This document shows, one piece after another, positions 46,040 through 56,999 of a stretch of DNA of 64,000 nucleotides. The stretch is taken from contig NC_090996.1 in the NCBI RefSeq assembly GCF_041146395.1, positions 28,916,738 to 28,980,737 of the forward strand. The letters are read 5' to 3'. Source of the stretch: Eulemur rufifrons. Taxonomy: Eukaryota > Chordata > Mammalia > Primates > Lemuridae. The notes beneath the pieces are model-generated. The model was not told the origin of the DNA. It ran no database searches and was given only the letters and a program-made list of their open reading frames with translations. The position numbers were made by a program, and so were the translations under genes. The stretch's first letter is position 1. Each line of letters starts with the position of its first letter.

Positions 46040-46200
46040 GCAGGAGGACTCCTGAGATCTGCTCATGATTCTACCACTGGTTAGCTGTGTGCACCTGCTT
46101 ACAAACCTCTCTGAGCCTCAGTCTCCTGATCTATAAAATGGGTACCAGCTCATACACCTTTGCTGCCTCCTGGGGTGGCAACGAAGGCAGATTGATGTAA
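46040..46200 (+). repeat. MIR
   Basis: Contains TTCTACCACTGGTTAGCTGT, TGAGCCTCAGTCTCCTGATC and TATAAAATGGGTACC. Confidence 0.85.
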
Positions 46201-46420
46201 CTTATTTAGCAGACACTTAGCAAGGCGTGTGCTGAGCACGTGATACAATGCTAACACCTGTTTCCCCCTCAACAGCCATCAGTAGCAGGAACCACGGCGC
46301 TCATTTCACACATGAGGGAACTGAGGCTCAGGAAAGTTTAGTAACTTGTCCAACTTACTTACATCTTATCTCCCAGCTGATAAGCAAACCCAGGCAAGCT
46401 GACTTGAGTGTCTGCTTTTA
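46200..46420 (-). repeat. MIR, reverse
   Basis: Contains CATTTCACACATGAGGGAAC TGAGGCTCAGG and TTAGTAACTTGTCCAACTTA, tail-to-tail with the preceding MIR. Confidence 0.85.
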
Positions 46421-47074
46421 GCACTTGGCTAAGAGCACTTGGCGAATGCCTCTCAATGCATTAAAATACTTCACAAACTGCTGTTTTGGGTGTTTTGTAT
46501 TTTGGGCAAATGGGGAAGAGGGAGAGGAGTGGATGCCCGTGGCTCTCTGGTCAAGCTGCTTGCAGGGTGGATGCGCGTGGGCTGGCCTGGTCTGGACGGT
46601 GGCCAGGCCTGGGCTCAACCACCCGCCACCCTTTCTTCTCAGCAGAGCGTTTCCCGTAAGTGGTGGCTCCCTGCCTGCTGGCTCGCAGACCAGGATGGCA
46701 GCCAGCCATAGCCTGGGCTCCTCCTCTGTGACATCAGGCAGGTCTGGGCAACTCGTTGCCCGCTGCCCTCCCCAGCCCAGCCTCCCTGCGGTGGAGGGCC
46801 AGGGCATGCCACAGCAGCTGCTGTGAGCTCGGAGCCTCATGGCTTAAATGTGTCCTCGGTGTTGACATGCAGGGCAGGGTGTTTGGGGGCTGATCTGGGA
46901 GGTGACTGTGTGTGTGCACATGTGCATGGGTGGGTCTGAGAGAGCCCCGCATTGAGACCAGACCCCCCAGGTGGGAATCCAGGCCTCTGTTTCCCCTGAG
47001 CTGTGAGGTCCTTGTCTGCGGACTGGGCAGAGGTTCGCTGCTGGGCACATTTCCCGGGGGCGCCCATCTCTTCA

Positions 47075-47460
47075 TTCGCCCACTCACTGAATGCTACTCG
47101 AATGCCGCCAGTGTGTCCGGCACTGTGCTTCGTGGACAGGAGAGGCACCTGCTCTTATGGAGATAGTACCCTCGTGGGGGCATGGGGAAGAGAAAGTTCG
47201 ACAAACTAGTAAGAAAACAAGAGAATTAGAGATCATGGAAAGTGCTAGAAAGGGAACAGACATGTTGGGCTGTGGCCTAGATCCCGGACCCTCGAGAGGG
47301 ATGGGGCGACCGGGTAGGACATGAGGTGGGTTTCAGGGAAGACCCTTTGGAGGGAGACTTCATATTTTCGGCGCGAGAAAATCAAGAGAAAAAGGGCACC
47401 CCAGCAGGGGAGACAGCAAGTGCAAAGGCCCTGAGGTAGGAAGGGGCTTGAGTGATCACA
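47075..47460 (-). repeat. L2-like fragment, reverse
   Basis: Contains TCCGGCACTGTGCTTCGTGG, GCTCTTATGGAGATAGTACC and CAGCAAGTGCAAAGGCCCTG. Confidence 0.75.
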
Positions 47461-48029
47461 GCATGGGTGGTGGGGAGTGAAGTGGGAGAGGCCAGCAGGT
47501 CCCAACTCAGCAGGGCCTGGTGAGGGTACCTTTTCTGGTAGGGAGAGCCCACTGGACCTCCAGCTTCTGGGGGAGAGACCAGCATCACAATCTTCCCAGC
47601 ACTGGGCCCGTGGGAAGGACTTGCCAAGCTCCGGCTGCTCCAAGAGGAGACCCGAGGTTCAAGGAGCCTCTTGCCCGTAGGGTAACAGCCACTGCCCACC
47701 CTTCCGGCTGCCTGCGAAGGCCCTTTTGGCCTGACATTTCTGCCTTGTGTCCTAACCCTTGAGCAATGAGAGGCTTTCTCTGGCCTGTTTGCCAACTCCT
47801 CCACGGCCCGGTGAGAGGCCAGGCAGGCCAAATCAAAGCTCGGCTGTCCCTTTTGTCCTCTGGTCTGGAATTTCCCCTCTCGGGGGAGTGCCCATCTGGC
47901 CTAGAGAAGACCTTCCCACCCAGGGAAAGGCAGACCCAAGGCGGGAACAGCTTCCAGCACAGATGAGAAGCAGCACAGAGCCTCAGAGAGGACGACCTCA
48001 GAAAGGCCACATGGAGGGGACAGCAATGA

Positions 48030-48205
48030 CATTCAGTGCGCACCTCCCCCGTGGCTGGCACTGTGCTGATCACTTTGCACCAATCCAGTGTTGAGCCTTA
48101 CGCCACCCTCGAGGGAGGGGCTGGCATCATTAGGCCATTAAAGGTGTGGAAACAGAGCCACAGGGCACAGAAGCAACTTGCAAGCCACGCCCAGCCCCCC
48201 GAGTC
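48030..48205 (-). repeat. MIR, reverse
   Basis: Contains GGCTGGCACTGTGCTGATCA and GTGTGGAAACAGAGCCACAG. Confidence 0.75.
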
Positions 48206-48509
48206 ACGAGTCACGCAGAGGTTCTTTGTCCTGCAGGCAAAGGGCAGTTGGCACAAGAGGGTTCAGTAGCCGGGTGGGGGTGGGGTGGGTGGAGATCAGA
48301 CCTGGGACTGGAACCCCACCTCCCACCAGGCGGTGTGGGAGCAGCAGCCCCCACCTGCCCTGCCAGGGCCAGCAGCCCTCCTCACCCTCAGCTCCCTCGG
48401 GTGGCACTGCCCCAGGTCCCGCCGGCCCCGGCGACCGCCCTCCCTTTCCTCCCCAGCAGGGTCACCAGGCCTAGCAAATAAGGGGCCCAGCTACATTAAA
48501 CTTTATTTT

Positions 48510-48770
48510 CATACGAGGTCCTACCCTCGCTGAGCTGATATGCCAGTTAAGAGAGAATCAGAGTGCCCAAACATGGGGGAAAACAGAAAAGAGGTAAGAG
48601 AGATGCGACAAGTCTCGAGCTAAAGTGTAAAGATAGTAGTTGGTGGCATGTTAGGGAGCAGGTCACAAAGGGCCACTCGGAGCCTCAGCACGTGCTGTGG
48701 GGCAGCGTCAATGCAGAGGAAATGGCACGTGCAAAGGCCCCGGGCAGGGAAAGGCCCCGCTGTGTTCCGA
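48510..48770 (-). repeat. L2-like fragment, reverse
   Basis: Contains ACGAGGTCCTACCCTCGCTG and AATGGCACGTGCAAAGGCCC. Confidence 0.6.
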
Positions 48771-49599
48771 GAACCGGCTGCGTCTGGCCGGTGTTGCAGG
48801 ATCAGAGAGGCGGGAGCCACCAGAGGGCGGCCGGTTCTGCCACACAGTCCTACGGCCCGGGAGGGGAGATTGGCATCCACCCGCCAGAGGGTGCAGGTGG
48901 AAACCACCTGGCAGAGGACAGAGCCCAGAGTTTCCGTGTCTTTATCCCAGGGCTGGGGACAGCCCTGCTGTCTGTGCTAAGCAGTCAGTTAGGAATGCCT
49001 AGGGGAAGGCCCCTGTTTGTTGGGGAATCTTTTGATCTCTGAGTCAACCACCACCATTTATCCAGCAAACGGTTTGCAGATAAGGCCCAGGCCTGTGTTC
49101 ACCTCGCTCCCTGGCTCCGGCCCCGCCTCCACTTGCAGCGGCATTTCTTTGGCAAGCCACCTGCCATCTTGACAACTACCCCCTGGTAGGGAAGGGTAGC
49201 GTAGGACGGGTTTCTCAGGATGCCAGGCAGGACACACCTGTTCCAGGCAGGCTGCAAATGTGCGGTCTTCCATCTCAGGGAGGCCGCCACCAGAACACAG
49301 GCCGTGGGACGAAGAGGCAAAGGACAGAGGGCCCTGGGTCCTCCCGCAAACACGTGGCAAAAAACGAGCACGGGAGAGAAGCCTCCTGGTTTAAGAGATT
49401 TACTCATGTATTATTTTTATTCACATACTTATTTGTGTATGATTGTTTCATGTGACGTGTGCCCTTATTAGGGTGCAATTAAAAAAACTGGAGGAGCTAC
49501 GAATATTTATGAGCAATCAGGGTTTGCACCCCGATGGGATGCTGGGTAAGATCTCTGCTACCAACGATAACTGTTCATTTTTTAGGCATCATGATGACA

Positions 49600-50145
49600 T
49601 GGTGGCTTTTTACAATTGAGATATAATTCATACATCATAAAATTCACCCTCTTAAAGTGTAACATTCAATGATTTTTAGTATAGTCATAAAGTTGTACAA
49701 TTGTCACCACTAATTCCAGAATATTTTCATCACCCCAAAAAGAAACTCTGTACTGATTAGCAAGTACTCTCTACTCCCTTCTCTCCCAGCCGCAGGCTCT
49801 GGTAACCCCCTAGTCTACTTTCTGACACTAGCTTTGCCTATTCTGGGCCCGTCATATACATGGAATCATACAACATGTGGCCTTTGGTGTCTGGCTTCTT
49901 TCCCTCAGCACAATGTCGTCAAGATCCATCCACGTTGTAGTACATGTCAGTGCTTCGTTCCTGGGATGCATAAAGAATATTCCGCCATGTGGACAGACCA
50001 CATTCTGTTCATCCATTCTCCCACCGATGGACATGTTGGCAGCGATGAATGATGCTACTGTGAACATTCACGTTCAAGGTCGTGGGTGAACATGTTTCCG
50101 ATTCTCTCGGGTACAGCCCCAGGAGTGGAACTGCTTGTGGCTTTG
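49600..50145 (-). repeat. L1 3' end, reverse
   Basis: Contains AATTGAGATATAATTCATAC, CCTCTTAAAGTGTAACATTC, ACATGGAATCATACAACATG and CCCAGGAGTGGAACTGCTTG in reverse L1 order. Confidence 0.88.
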
Positions 50146-50364
50146 TTTCTCGAGTCCATGTTCAGAGCCACATACTGAAATGTTAAGACGAAATGATAAG
50201 ATGTTGGAGTTTGCTTCAAAATCAACGGATAGGGGAGAAGGAAACACATCCAAGCACAAACAGAGACTGTCTGTAGAAATTTTAAATCAGTGATGGGTAC
50301 CCCGGGAATTTATTATGCTGCTTTTATGTTTGTTTAAATTTGTGCATAAAATATTTTTGAATGT

Positions 50365-50712
50365 TGAGGCTCAGTTCAGAAAGGACTTCGCTGCCCCCTT
50401 AGAGAAACATAAGGGGAGCCACATAAGTAATTTTAGATTTTCTAAGAGCCACATTTAAAAAGTAAAAAGAAAAATGTAAAATTAGTTTTAATAATACATT
50501 TTCTTTAACCTAATATATCCATGTGGTAATATATTATTACAACGTGAAAGCAATTAAAAATTATTAGATATTATTATTTTCATTATTTTATTCCTACTAA
50601 GTCTTCGAACTCTGGCATGCGTTTTGCACGACAGCTGGTCTCCATTCAGGCTCACCCATCTCAAGGGCTCAGTAGTGACTTGTGGCTTCCAGATTGGACA
50701 CAGCAGCTTTGT
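50365..50712 (-). mobile_element. AT-rich hAT-like element
   Basis: Contains AGCCACATTTAAAAAGTAAA, TTTTAATAATACATTTTC, CTACTAAGTCTTCGAACTC and CTCAAGGGCTCAGTAGTGAC, matching the common hAT relic whose short form lies at 55645-55836. Confidence 0.6.
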
Positions 50713-51194
50713 TTTGGGGCATTTAGCACAGTTTTCACAAGCTCTGGTTTCTTCTTTTTTCACTTGGCTTTATTTATCTGCCACAGCCAGAATATCGGCC
50801 CAAGCACCTTATGTTTTTGTGTGTCTAAGTGCTGTGTCCCTGCGCCCACACTGGGCACAGCTGGGGCCATGCACCCGGGTCTGCCCGGTCAAAATCCAAG
50901 GCTGACTTCCCACGTCCCACCGCCTGCCCCACAAGGTCGATGAGCCCAGGAGGCAGCCCACGGGAGGGAGCCTCCTTCTTCCTTGGACCTCGCTGTGCCT
51001 TCCTGCATGCCCCGCCTTGGCTGAAGTGAAGTCCCTTGCCCAAGGCCACCCTGTCATGTTTCTAGCCAGGCCTGCCGACTCCAGATGTTCACCTCCAGGG
51101 GTCACCCAGAGGCCGGTGGCTGTCGGGGCCTGGAACCCCTTCCCTACAGGGATCAGAGCGGGGCCAAGACCGGCAGAGAGCGGTTGTGGGGAGA

Positions 51195-51355
51195 AGGTCA
51201 TTGCTTCTCAAAAGTCCAGCCCCCAAGCAATCCCCCCAGGTTCTTATTAAAAGCAGATTCCCAAGCCCGGCCCTGCATATTCAGGAGGCCTAGAGTGGGG
51301 CCTTAAAATCCACCTTTTAACAGGTGACTCTGCCACAGTCAGCTTTAGAACCGAC
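51195..51355 (+). mobile_element. MER5A-like relic
   Basis: Contains CCAGGTTCTTATTAAAAGCA, CAGATTCCCAAGCCCGGCCC and TTTTAACAGGTGACTCTGCC in MER5A order. Confidence 0.7.
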
Positions 51356-51894
51356 GATGAATTCCTTGCACGACCCTCGGGCTCTCTGCCCACCCTCCAG
51401 GTTCGGTAAGCTGACCCCGTCCAGGTGTGTGTGGACGGAGGGTGCTTTCTCCTGGGGAGCGAATAACAGGGCCTCATGGTGGCCCCTGCATCTGCAGCCT
51501 CAGCCCTCTGTCCCCACGCAGACAGGTCAGCAGAGGGGAGTGACCTCCAGATGGCAGGAACTGTGGCTATATCTGGAGGCATCCCCAAGTCAATGGCTGA
51601 GAATGACAGTTGGCCCCCAGTGGGGATCCCAAGGGGGCTTTCCCACCTCCCACCCCTGTGGGGGATTCTTTGAGCCCCAACTCAGCAGACACAACAGCTG
51701 CTGATTCTCAGGGTCACCAGAAAAACCCCTTAGTGTTCTGCAACGGCTTCTGGCCTCCAGCTGCCCTCCACCGGGCCCTCCTCCGCATACCCCTCCCAGG
51801 CCTCTGGGGCCCAGCGGGGAGTGTGCCTCTCGGTTTGACACCTCTGCACCCCGGAGCCTCCTTAGGGCAGGAAGAGCCAGCAGGCCTTGGTGGT

Positions 51895-52030
51895 TTAGAG
51901 CCTTACAGTGTAAAGGGTGGTCCAGAGATTAGCAACGTCAGCCTCTCCTGGGAGCTGTCAGAAATGCACAGTCTCAGGCCCCAGTCAGCATCTGCTTTCT
52001 CACCAGAGCCCAGGTGATTGCACAGTAAAA
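51895..52030 (+). mobile_element. MER5A-like relic
   Basis: Contains GCAACGTCAGCCTCTCCTGG, AATGCACAGTCTCAGGCCCC and CAGAGCCCAGGTGATTGCAC. Confidence 0.7.
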
Positions 52031-52739
52031 GGTGATTCATTTGCACGTTGAGGCGTGAGACACACCAGTTTGCTATAAAACACGGGTTTTCCATCTTGGT
52101 GCCCAACACCTGGGAGCTTTGACAAACCCCGTGCCAGGTTCCACCTGTGAGAGCCTGATTTAACTGGTCTTTGGCGGGACCTGGGCAGTGGGGCTTTTAG
52201 AAGCTACTCGAATTGCAGCAGTTTGGCAAATACTTTTTTTAAGTCTTGGCTTCTGAAGATGGCATTCTGTGCCCAGGAGAAAGCACCCTCCCTCCACACA
52301 CAGTGGTCTGGTCCTTTGTGGGGTCAGCTTAAGGAATTGGGGTGGGGGTGGGGGTGGGGGCGGGGGACAGAAAGCCCCTGGTGGCCCAGGGATTGGAAGA
52401 GAAGGCACTCTATCTCCACCCCTACTCGTGGGGTCCAGCAGTGGGTAAACTGAGTCAGGAGCTTGTGGCTCAGCTGCCTGTTCTGGGGTCACCAGGGGTG
52501 AGGAAGAGGCACCTATTGCCTCCGGCAAGAAGACTGAAGGGCAGGACCAGCGGCCCTGGCACCTTCGTGCTCAGCCCTCTGCCCCTGTTGGGGGTCGGCA
52601 GGGAGGAGAGGGGAGAGACCGTGTCCTGGGCCAGGAAACACTCCCAGGTGAGAGGCTTTCTTTCCCGGGAGGTAGCCAGGAAGACCGTCACATGGAGAAA
52701 CACTGCAATGACTGCCGACAACAATGACAACACTCTGCT

Positions 52740-53480
52740 CAGTGTGCCTGGCACCCCACGCACGCGACCTCCCCGCGGTTCGCAACTGGCTGCAGCAGCG
52801 TCACCGTTAAAGGGCAGATGCCAGGGCCCCGGTCCCGGCCTCCGAAATCCCGGGCTCCGGGCCTGGGAATCTGTTTTGCACAGGGCCCGGGGGCGTTCTG
52901 GGCGTAGAGACTGCCGGGAAGCACCGACCCGCCCCCAACCTGGAATGTGGCTGCCCCACGACGTTCATTCATTCCCGCGTCACTCGCTCCCTGGACATCC
53001 ACGGAGCATCCGCACACTCACAACCCCCCACCCCCACTACTCTCCAGGACCGCCCTCCACCCTGCACCCGCGGCCTCAGCCCTCGGTCCTGGCGCCTTCC
53101 CCCGCGCCCCCCTCGCCGGGACCCTCTCCGGCCCCGGCCCCGCCCCCGCCAGGAGCCCCCTCCCCCGCCCACGGCCCGCGACTGCGCTCTAGGCCCGCGC
53201 GCCCCGCCCCCACCCGCGACCTGCGCGGAGGCAACCCCGAGGGGCGCGGGAGCCAGACCCTCTGCGCCCGCCCTGCACCCGCGCCCTTCGGCGGCGACCA
53301 GCGCGGAGCGAGAGCCTGGGGCGTGGGCGCCAGGTGGGCTTCCGGGAGGATGAAGCAGGTAGGCGGCGGGAATGCTGGCGCTGGGAGGAGACGGGAGCAG
53401 CAGGGATGCGCCGAGCCTGGGGCCTGGGGCCTGGGGCTGGGCTGGAGCCCGGTGGTCGGGAGGGTGGACAAGGCCTCGCC
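52740..53480 (+). promoter_or_regulatory. TVP23A CpG-island promoter and 5' UTR
   Basis: The densest CpG region of the window. It contains multiple Sp1-type GC boxes (CCCCGCCCCCGCC near 53140 and CGCCCCGCCCCCACC near 53203) and no TATA box, and it ends at the exon 1 donor. The start site is not determinable by reading; it should lie within a few hundred bases before 53350. The long open frame across the island reflects low stop-codon frequency in GC-rich DNA. Confidence 0.8.
53350..53358 (+). CDS. TVP23A: TVP23A exon 1 coding part (MKQ)
   Basis: TVP23A (FAM18A) is a small four-span Golgi / trans-Golgi membrane protein of the TVP23 family, thought to act in vesicle trafficking. Exon 1 contributes only ATG AAG CAG, followed by a good donor GTAGGC (53359 on). 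Exon 2 continues ALVDDTEDVSLDF, so the joined start MKQALVDDTEDVSL matches the human TVP23A N terminus as I recall it and differs from the paralogues TVP23B/C. The ATG sits at the 3' end of a strong CpG island, as expected for a housekeeping-type first exon. No other start is needed. Confidence 0.85.
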
Positions 53481-53590
53481 TTACGCCCCCGCCAGCTCTG
53501 AGGGGCCACTTGGGAACCCAGCAAGATGCATAGTGGAGACCAGCCCAGGAGTGCAGGGCGGGCCTGCCACCTCCCCTTGTGTCCCCCCAG

Positions 53591-53670
53591 GCCCTGGTGG
53601 ACGATACGGAGGATGTGTCCCTGGACTTCGGCAACGAAGAGGAGCTCGCCTTCAGGAAAGCCAAGATCAG
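53591..53670 (+). CDS. TVP23A: TVP23A exon 2, N-terminal cytosolic segment
   Basis: An 80-nt exon between a pyrimidine-rich acceptor (TGTCCCCCCAG ending at 53590) and a donor GTACGT at 53671. It joins exon 1 in frame and encodes ALVDDTEDVSLDF, then GNEEELAFRKAKI and two bases of the next Arg codon. This acidic stretch precedes the first membrane segment in the family (next expected residues HPLATFFHLFF). I searched the remaining window for that exon 3 sequence by eye and did not find it, so the four membrane spans lie beyond the right edge. The plus-strand orientation is divergent from CIITA, as in other mammals. Confidence 0.92.
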
Positions 53671-53714
53671 GTACGTTGGGACTGAGCTTTGGGTACGCAT
53701 TCCCTAAAGCTGCA

Positions 53715-54140
53715 GAGTCATTCAAAATATATTGAGCACCGACTGTGTGCCAGGCGTGGGGTTTAGGGACACACCTGTGGACACGTCAGACAAGGTCCTT
53801 GCCCTCGTGTAGCCTGCAGTGCGGTGGGGGGGAGGGAAGGGGCGGAGCTAACATTGAACAGGAGAACAAAGAGATTAGTAAGATAATTACTGAGTGTAAG
53901 AAGGAAATCAGCTGGGTGATGAAACAGAAAGTAGCCGGAAAAGGCCTTAGTGCAACCTAGGAGGGCCTCTCTGAGGAGGTGATGTTTGAGGTGAGCTCTG
54001 AGTCATGAGAAGCAGCCAGCCATGGGAGACTCCAGAGGAAAAGTGTTCTAAGCTAAGGAACTGCAAGTGCAAAGGCCCTGAGGCTGTGTTGGAAGGTCAG
54101 GGAAAGGCCACTGTGGCTGGATGAGTGGGAAAGGGCTTGA
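53715..54140 (-). repeat. L2-like fragment, reverse, just after TVP23A exon 2
   Basis: Contains GAGCACCGACTGTGTGCCAG, CAAGGTCCTTGCCCTCGTGT, TCTCTGAGGAGGTGATGTTT and GCAAGTGCAAAGGCCCTGAG. It begins about 45 bp past the exon 2 donor. Confidence 0.8.
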
Positions 54141-54341
54141 TTTTTATTCTAATCCCTGTGCAACTCCAGCCAGCCAGACTTGCCCTGGGTCAAGTCACTT
54201 GCCTGCCTGAAACCTTCAGCATCTCGGAAGGTGGCAGGACCAAGACAATGAGGACTGACCCGTGAACACGTTTGTGGAGGGCCCAGGCAGCTGCCCCGTC
54301 TAGAAACACCCGCAGCTCAGCTGCACTCACTCACCTGGGCT

Positions 54342-54366
54342 CCCCCCCCCCCCCCCCCCCCCCCCC
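54342..54366. repeat. Poly-C homopolymer, 25 bases
   Basis: Twenty-five consecutive C, then GCCCCC. Long G/C homopolymers are rare in mammalian DNA and prone to sequencing error, so the length may not be exact. Confidence 0.9.
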
Positions 54367-54483
54367 GCCCCCAGCAGTCAGAGCCCGCAGGTGTGCGGCC
54401 CTGGCACCTGAATGCCATTCCTTTTAAAGTCTCCGTTTTTGAATTCTGTGATTCAACTCCAATAAACCCCAGAATGGAATAGA

Positions 54484-54980
54484 CTATTAGATGCCTACGG
54501 CCACTGTAACAAATTACCATAAACGTGTTAGTCTAAGACAAGAAGTTTATGCTCCTACAGTGGAGGAGGCCAGAAGTCCAAAATCAGTTTTACTGGAATG
54601 AAACCAAGGTGTCAGTGGCGCCCACTCCCTTCGGAGACACTGAGGGGCAGAGTCTGTCTGTTCCCTGCCTTTTTCAGCTCCGGGTGGCATTCCTTGGCTT
54701 GTGGTCCCTTCCTCCATCTTCAAGGCCAGCAGTGTAGCATCTTCAAATCTCTGCCCCACCTTCGTGTGACCCTGTGTGTGTGCATGAAGTCTCCCTGTGC
54801 CTGTGTTACAAGGACAGTGGTGATGACAAGTAGGGCCCCTCCGGCTAATCTGGGTAACCCCGCATCTCAGGATCCTTACCTGCATCACTTCTGCAGGGCC
54901 CCTTTGCCGTGTAAGTTACCATTGGCAGCTGGTGGGCATTAGGACCTGGATGTTTTTGGGGGGCCGTGATTCACCCTACT
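54484..54980 (-). mobile_element. MLT1-like LTR, reverse, in the TVP23A intron
   Basis: Contains GGCCACTGTAACAAATTACC, GAGGCCAGAAGTCCAAAATC and GGCATTCCTTGGCTTGTGGT, in reverse MaLR order. Confidence 0.78.
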
Positions 54981-55154
54981 GTTATGAAGACACCGTAGGA
55001 GAACTGGAATCCCGGATAATGAATTTTATGGAACATCCGAACCCATGAAGTGATCAGTCTCTGTTGAGCGTTTCCCGTGTGCTGACACTGGGCTGGTGGC
55101 TGGGGACGTGCAGTGTATAGGACACAGCCGCTGCCTTGACGGAGCTGCCCAGTC

Positions 55155-55352
55155 TAGGGCTGGGTTGCTTCATCTTGATGCTTCTGACATTTGAGGCCAC
55201 ATGCTGCTTTGTTGTGGGCACGGCCCAGTGCGTTGTAGGATGTCCTGGCCTCTGCTCTCCAGATGCCGGCAGCAGCTCACCAGCACAGTCTCAGACATTG
55301 CCAGATGGCCTCCGGCGGGGTCAGTGAACTCGCCCCTGGTGCAAAACCATTG
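55155..55352 (-). mobile_element. MER20-like hAT relic
   Basis: Reverse MER20: GACATTTGAGGCCACATGC, GTTGTAGGATGTCCTGGCC, CAGACATTGCCAGATGGCC and a CGCCCCTGGTG end. Confidence 0.75.
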
Positions 55353-55644
55353 GTTTGGGGGAAGGGAGTCGGCGTGTCACTAGCTGCTACCACTCATTGT
55401 TTTAAATGCTGTAATAGGCAGCAGCTTGGGCCCTTATCTTGGTCAGAGGAGGCAGTGGCAGCTGGGCTGGACCTGAAGCTCCGGTAGGAGTTGACGAGGC
55501 AGGGAGGGGTCGATACCCCATGCAGAGGCTTGGAGGGGAGGTCATGAGTTTAGGGTGCTGAGCGTGGTTTGTGTGGCCCCAGGCCAGGGGTACTGGGGAG
55601 AGGCTGGGGCTAGACCCTGGAGGGGTCATAGGTTGAGTTCTAGA

Positions 55645-55836
55645 GCTGCACTGTCCACTAGAACTTTCTACAAGGGGGGGATGTGCTGTATCTCTGGTGT
55701 CCCATACGGTGGCCCCTGTGGCTACTGAACATTTGAAATGTGGCCATTGTGACTGAGGAGCAGACATTTTGATATTATTTATTTAATTTTAATTAAATGT
55801 AAATAGCCCCATGTGGCTATGGCTTTGGACGTTGCA
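55645..55836 (+). mobile_element. hAT-like element with target duplication
   Basis: Contains CACTGTCCACTAGAACTTTC, CATTTGAAATGTGGCCATTG and ATAGCCCCATGTGGCTATGG. Flanked by GTTCTAGA (55637-55644) and GTTCTAGG (55837-55844), 7 of 8 matching. Confidence 0.75.
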
Positions 55837-56679
55837 GTTCTAGGGTTCGGTCACCACTGAGGGACTTTGTGCAGGGCAGTGATGCCATCAAGATTGCAGG
55901 GTGACCTGGGACCAGGACATCGGCAGGGGTGGCGGAGAGAAGGAACCAGAGGCTCACAAGAGGTAGAGCCAGCCTGCCTTGAGGGTGGTCAAGCTGTGGG
56001 GTGGGGACAGGCCTAAGGATGACACTCAGGCTTCTGATCTGGTGACCCAGCCAAAGGGGCATTTATGGGGGAAAGATGTTGAGCTCACAGTGGTCCTTGT
56101 TAGGTTGCAGTGGAACGTTCTAGTAGCCAGGTTCAGTGAGCAGCTGGAAGGAGGGCCCAGTAGCTCTCAGAGTCACGAGGGCTGCAGTCAAAGATCTGGG
56201 AGGCAGCCACTCGGATGTGTGTGTGTGTGACAGCCACCTATCCCGGAATCCTCTGGTGTGCCTGTCGCAGATTCCTGGGTGTGGCCCAGGCTGACCGGGT
56301 TCACAGGGGATGGGCCTAGGAACATGCATTTACAATAGCACCCTCATTCGTTCCTGACGGGTAGGAATGCAGAGGGGGTTCTAAAATCCCGAGAATAAAT
56401 GAACTCACCTGGCTAGCAGTGTGGAGGGGGATTCTTAACTGAGGGCTGAGGATGGGCTTTGGTCCGAAGTTTATTTGGGTTATCAAATGGGTCCATGATA
56501 CAAAAAAGTTAAGAATTACTAGTTTAGGCCAAAAATTATTATTCATAAATTCCTTGTAGAAATGGATTCCAGGTAGACTTTGAAGGGAGGCGGCATTATG
56601 CAAGGGGTCCCATAACAGGAGCCTGGTATATTGGGTCCACTTCCTTTACCCGCTTGCTGGCTTTGTGGTTTGGGACCAC

Positions 56680-56750
56680 GTATCCGTCCCAAGGGCTTAG
56701 CCCAGCGCCTGGCGCCCAGCAGGTGTTGGATAAATATTTACTGAATACGT
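56680..56750 (+). repeat. MIR 3' fragment
   Basis: Contains GCCCAGCGCCTGGCGCCCAG and TTGGATAAATATTTACTGAA. Confidence 0.7.
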
Positions 56751-56754
56751 TGTA

Positions 56755-56875
56755 TAGCACCCACGTGGTGAAGTCAGGCTGGTGCAATTGTCCCCATTTG
56801 CAGACAAGTCGATGGAGGGTCAGCAAGGCAAGGTGACCTGTCCCTGGTTCCAGGTCAGTGAGGTGCAGTGTGGTG
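56755..56875 (-). repeat. MIR fragment, reverse
   Basis: Contains GTCCCCATTTGCAGACAAGT and GGCAAGGTGACCTGTCCCTG. Confidence 0.7.
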
Positions 56876-56999
56876 ATGCGGGGGGCCCGAGGGGAGGGCG
56901 TCTTACGGGGTCAGCGGAAGATGTGATTCCATGGCACACTCAGGGCGGGTGGTGGCGATGTTGGCTGTGATGATGTGTGTTTTCCCCCGATGACCTAAC

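Larger units (their letters stand above)
38936..52739. other. Intergenic interval, right part
   Basis: No conserved gene recognised. Repeats are listed separately. Nothing assignable in 38936-39650 (39140-39460 is repeat-like but unnamed), 39970-40170, 41595-41925, 42235-43005, 43150-43475, 43575-44620, 45520-46035, 46425-47070, 47465-48025, 48775-49595, 50150-50360, 50715-51190, 51360-51890 and 52035-52735. Overlapping GC-rich frames at 43700-44170 match no protein I know. Confidence 0.6.

Noticed and set aside
52342..53685. 447-codon plus-strand open frame across the TVP23A promoter
   Set aside because: Proline/arginine-rich translation of a CpG island with no domain; it runs through TVP23A exons 1 and 2 in the wrong frame.
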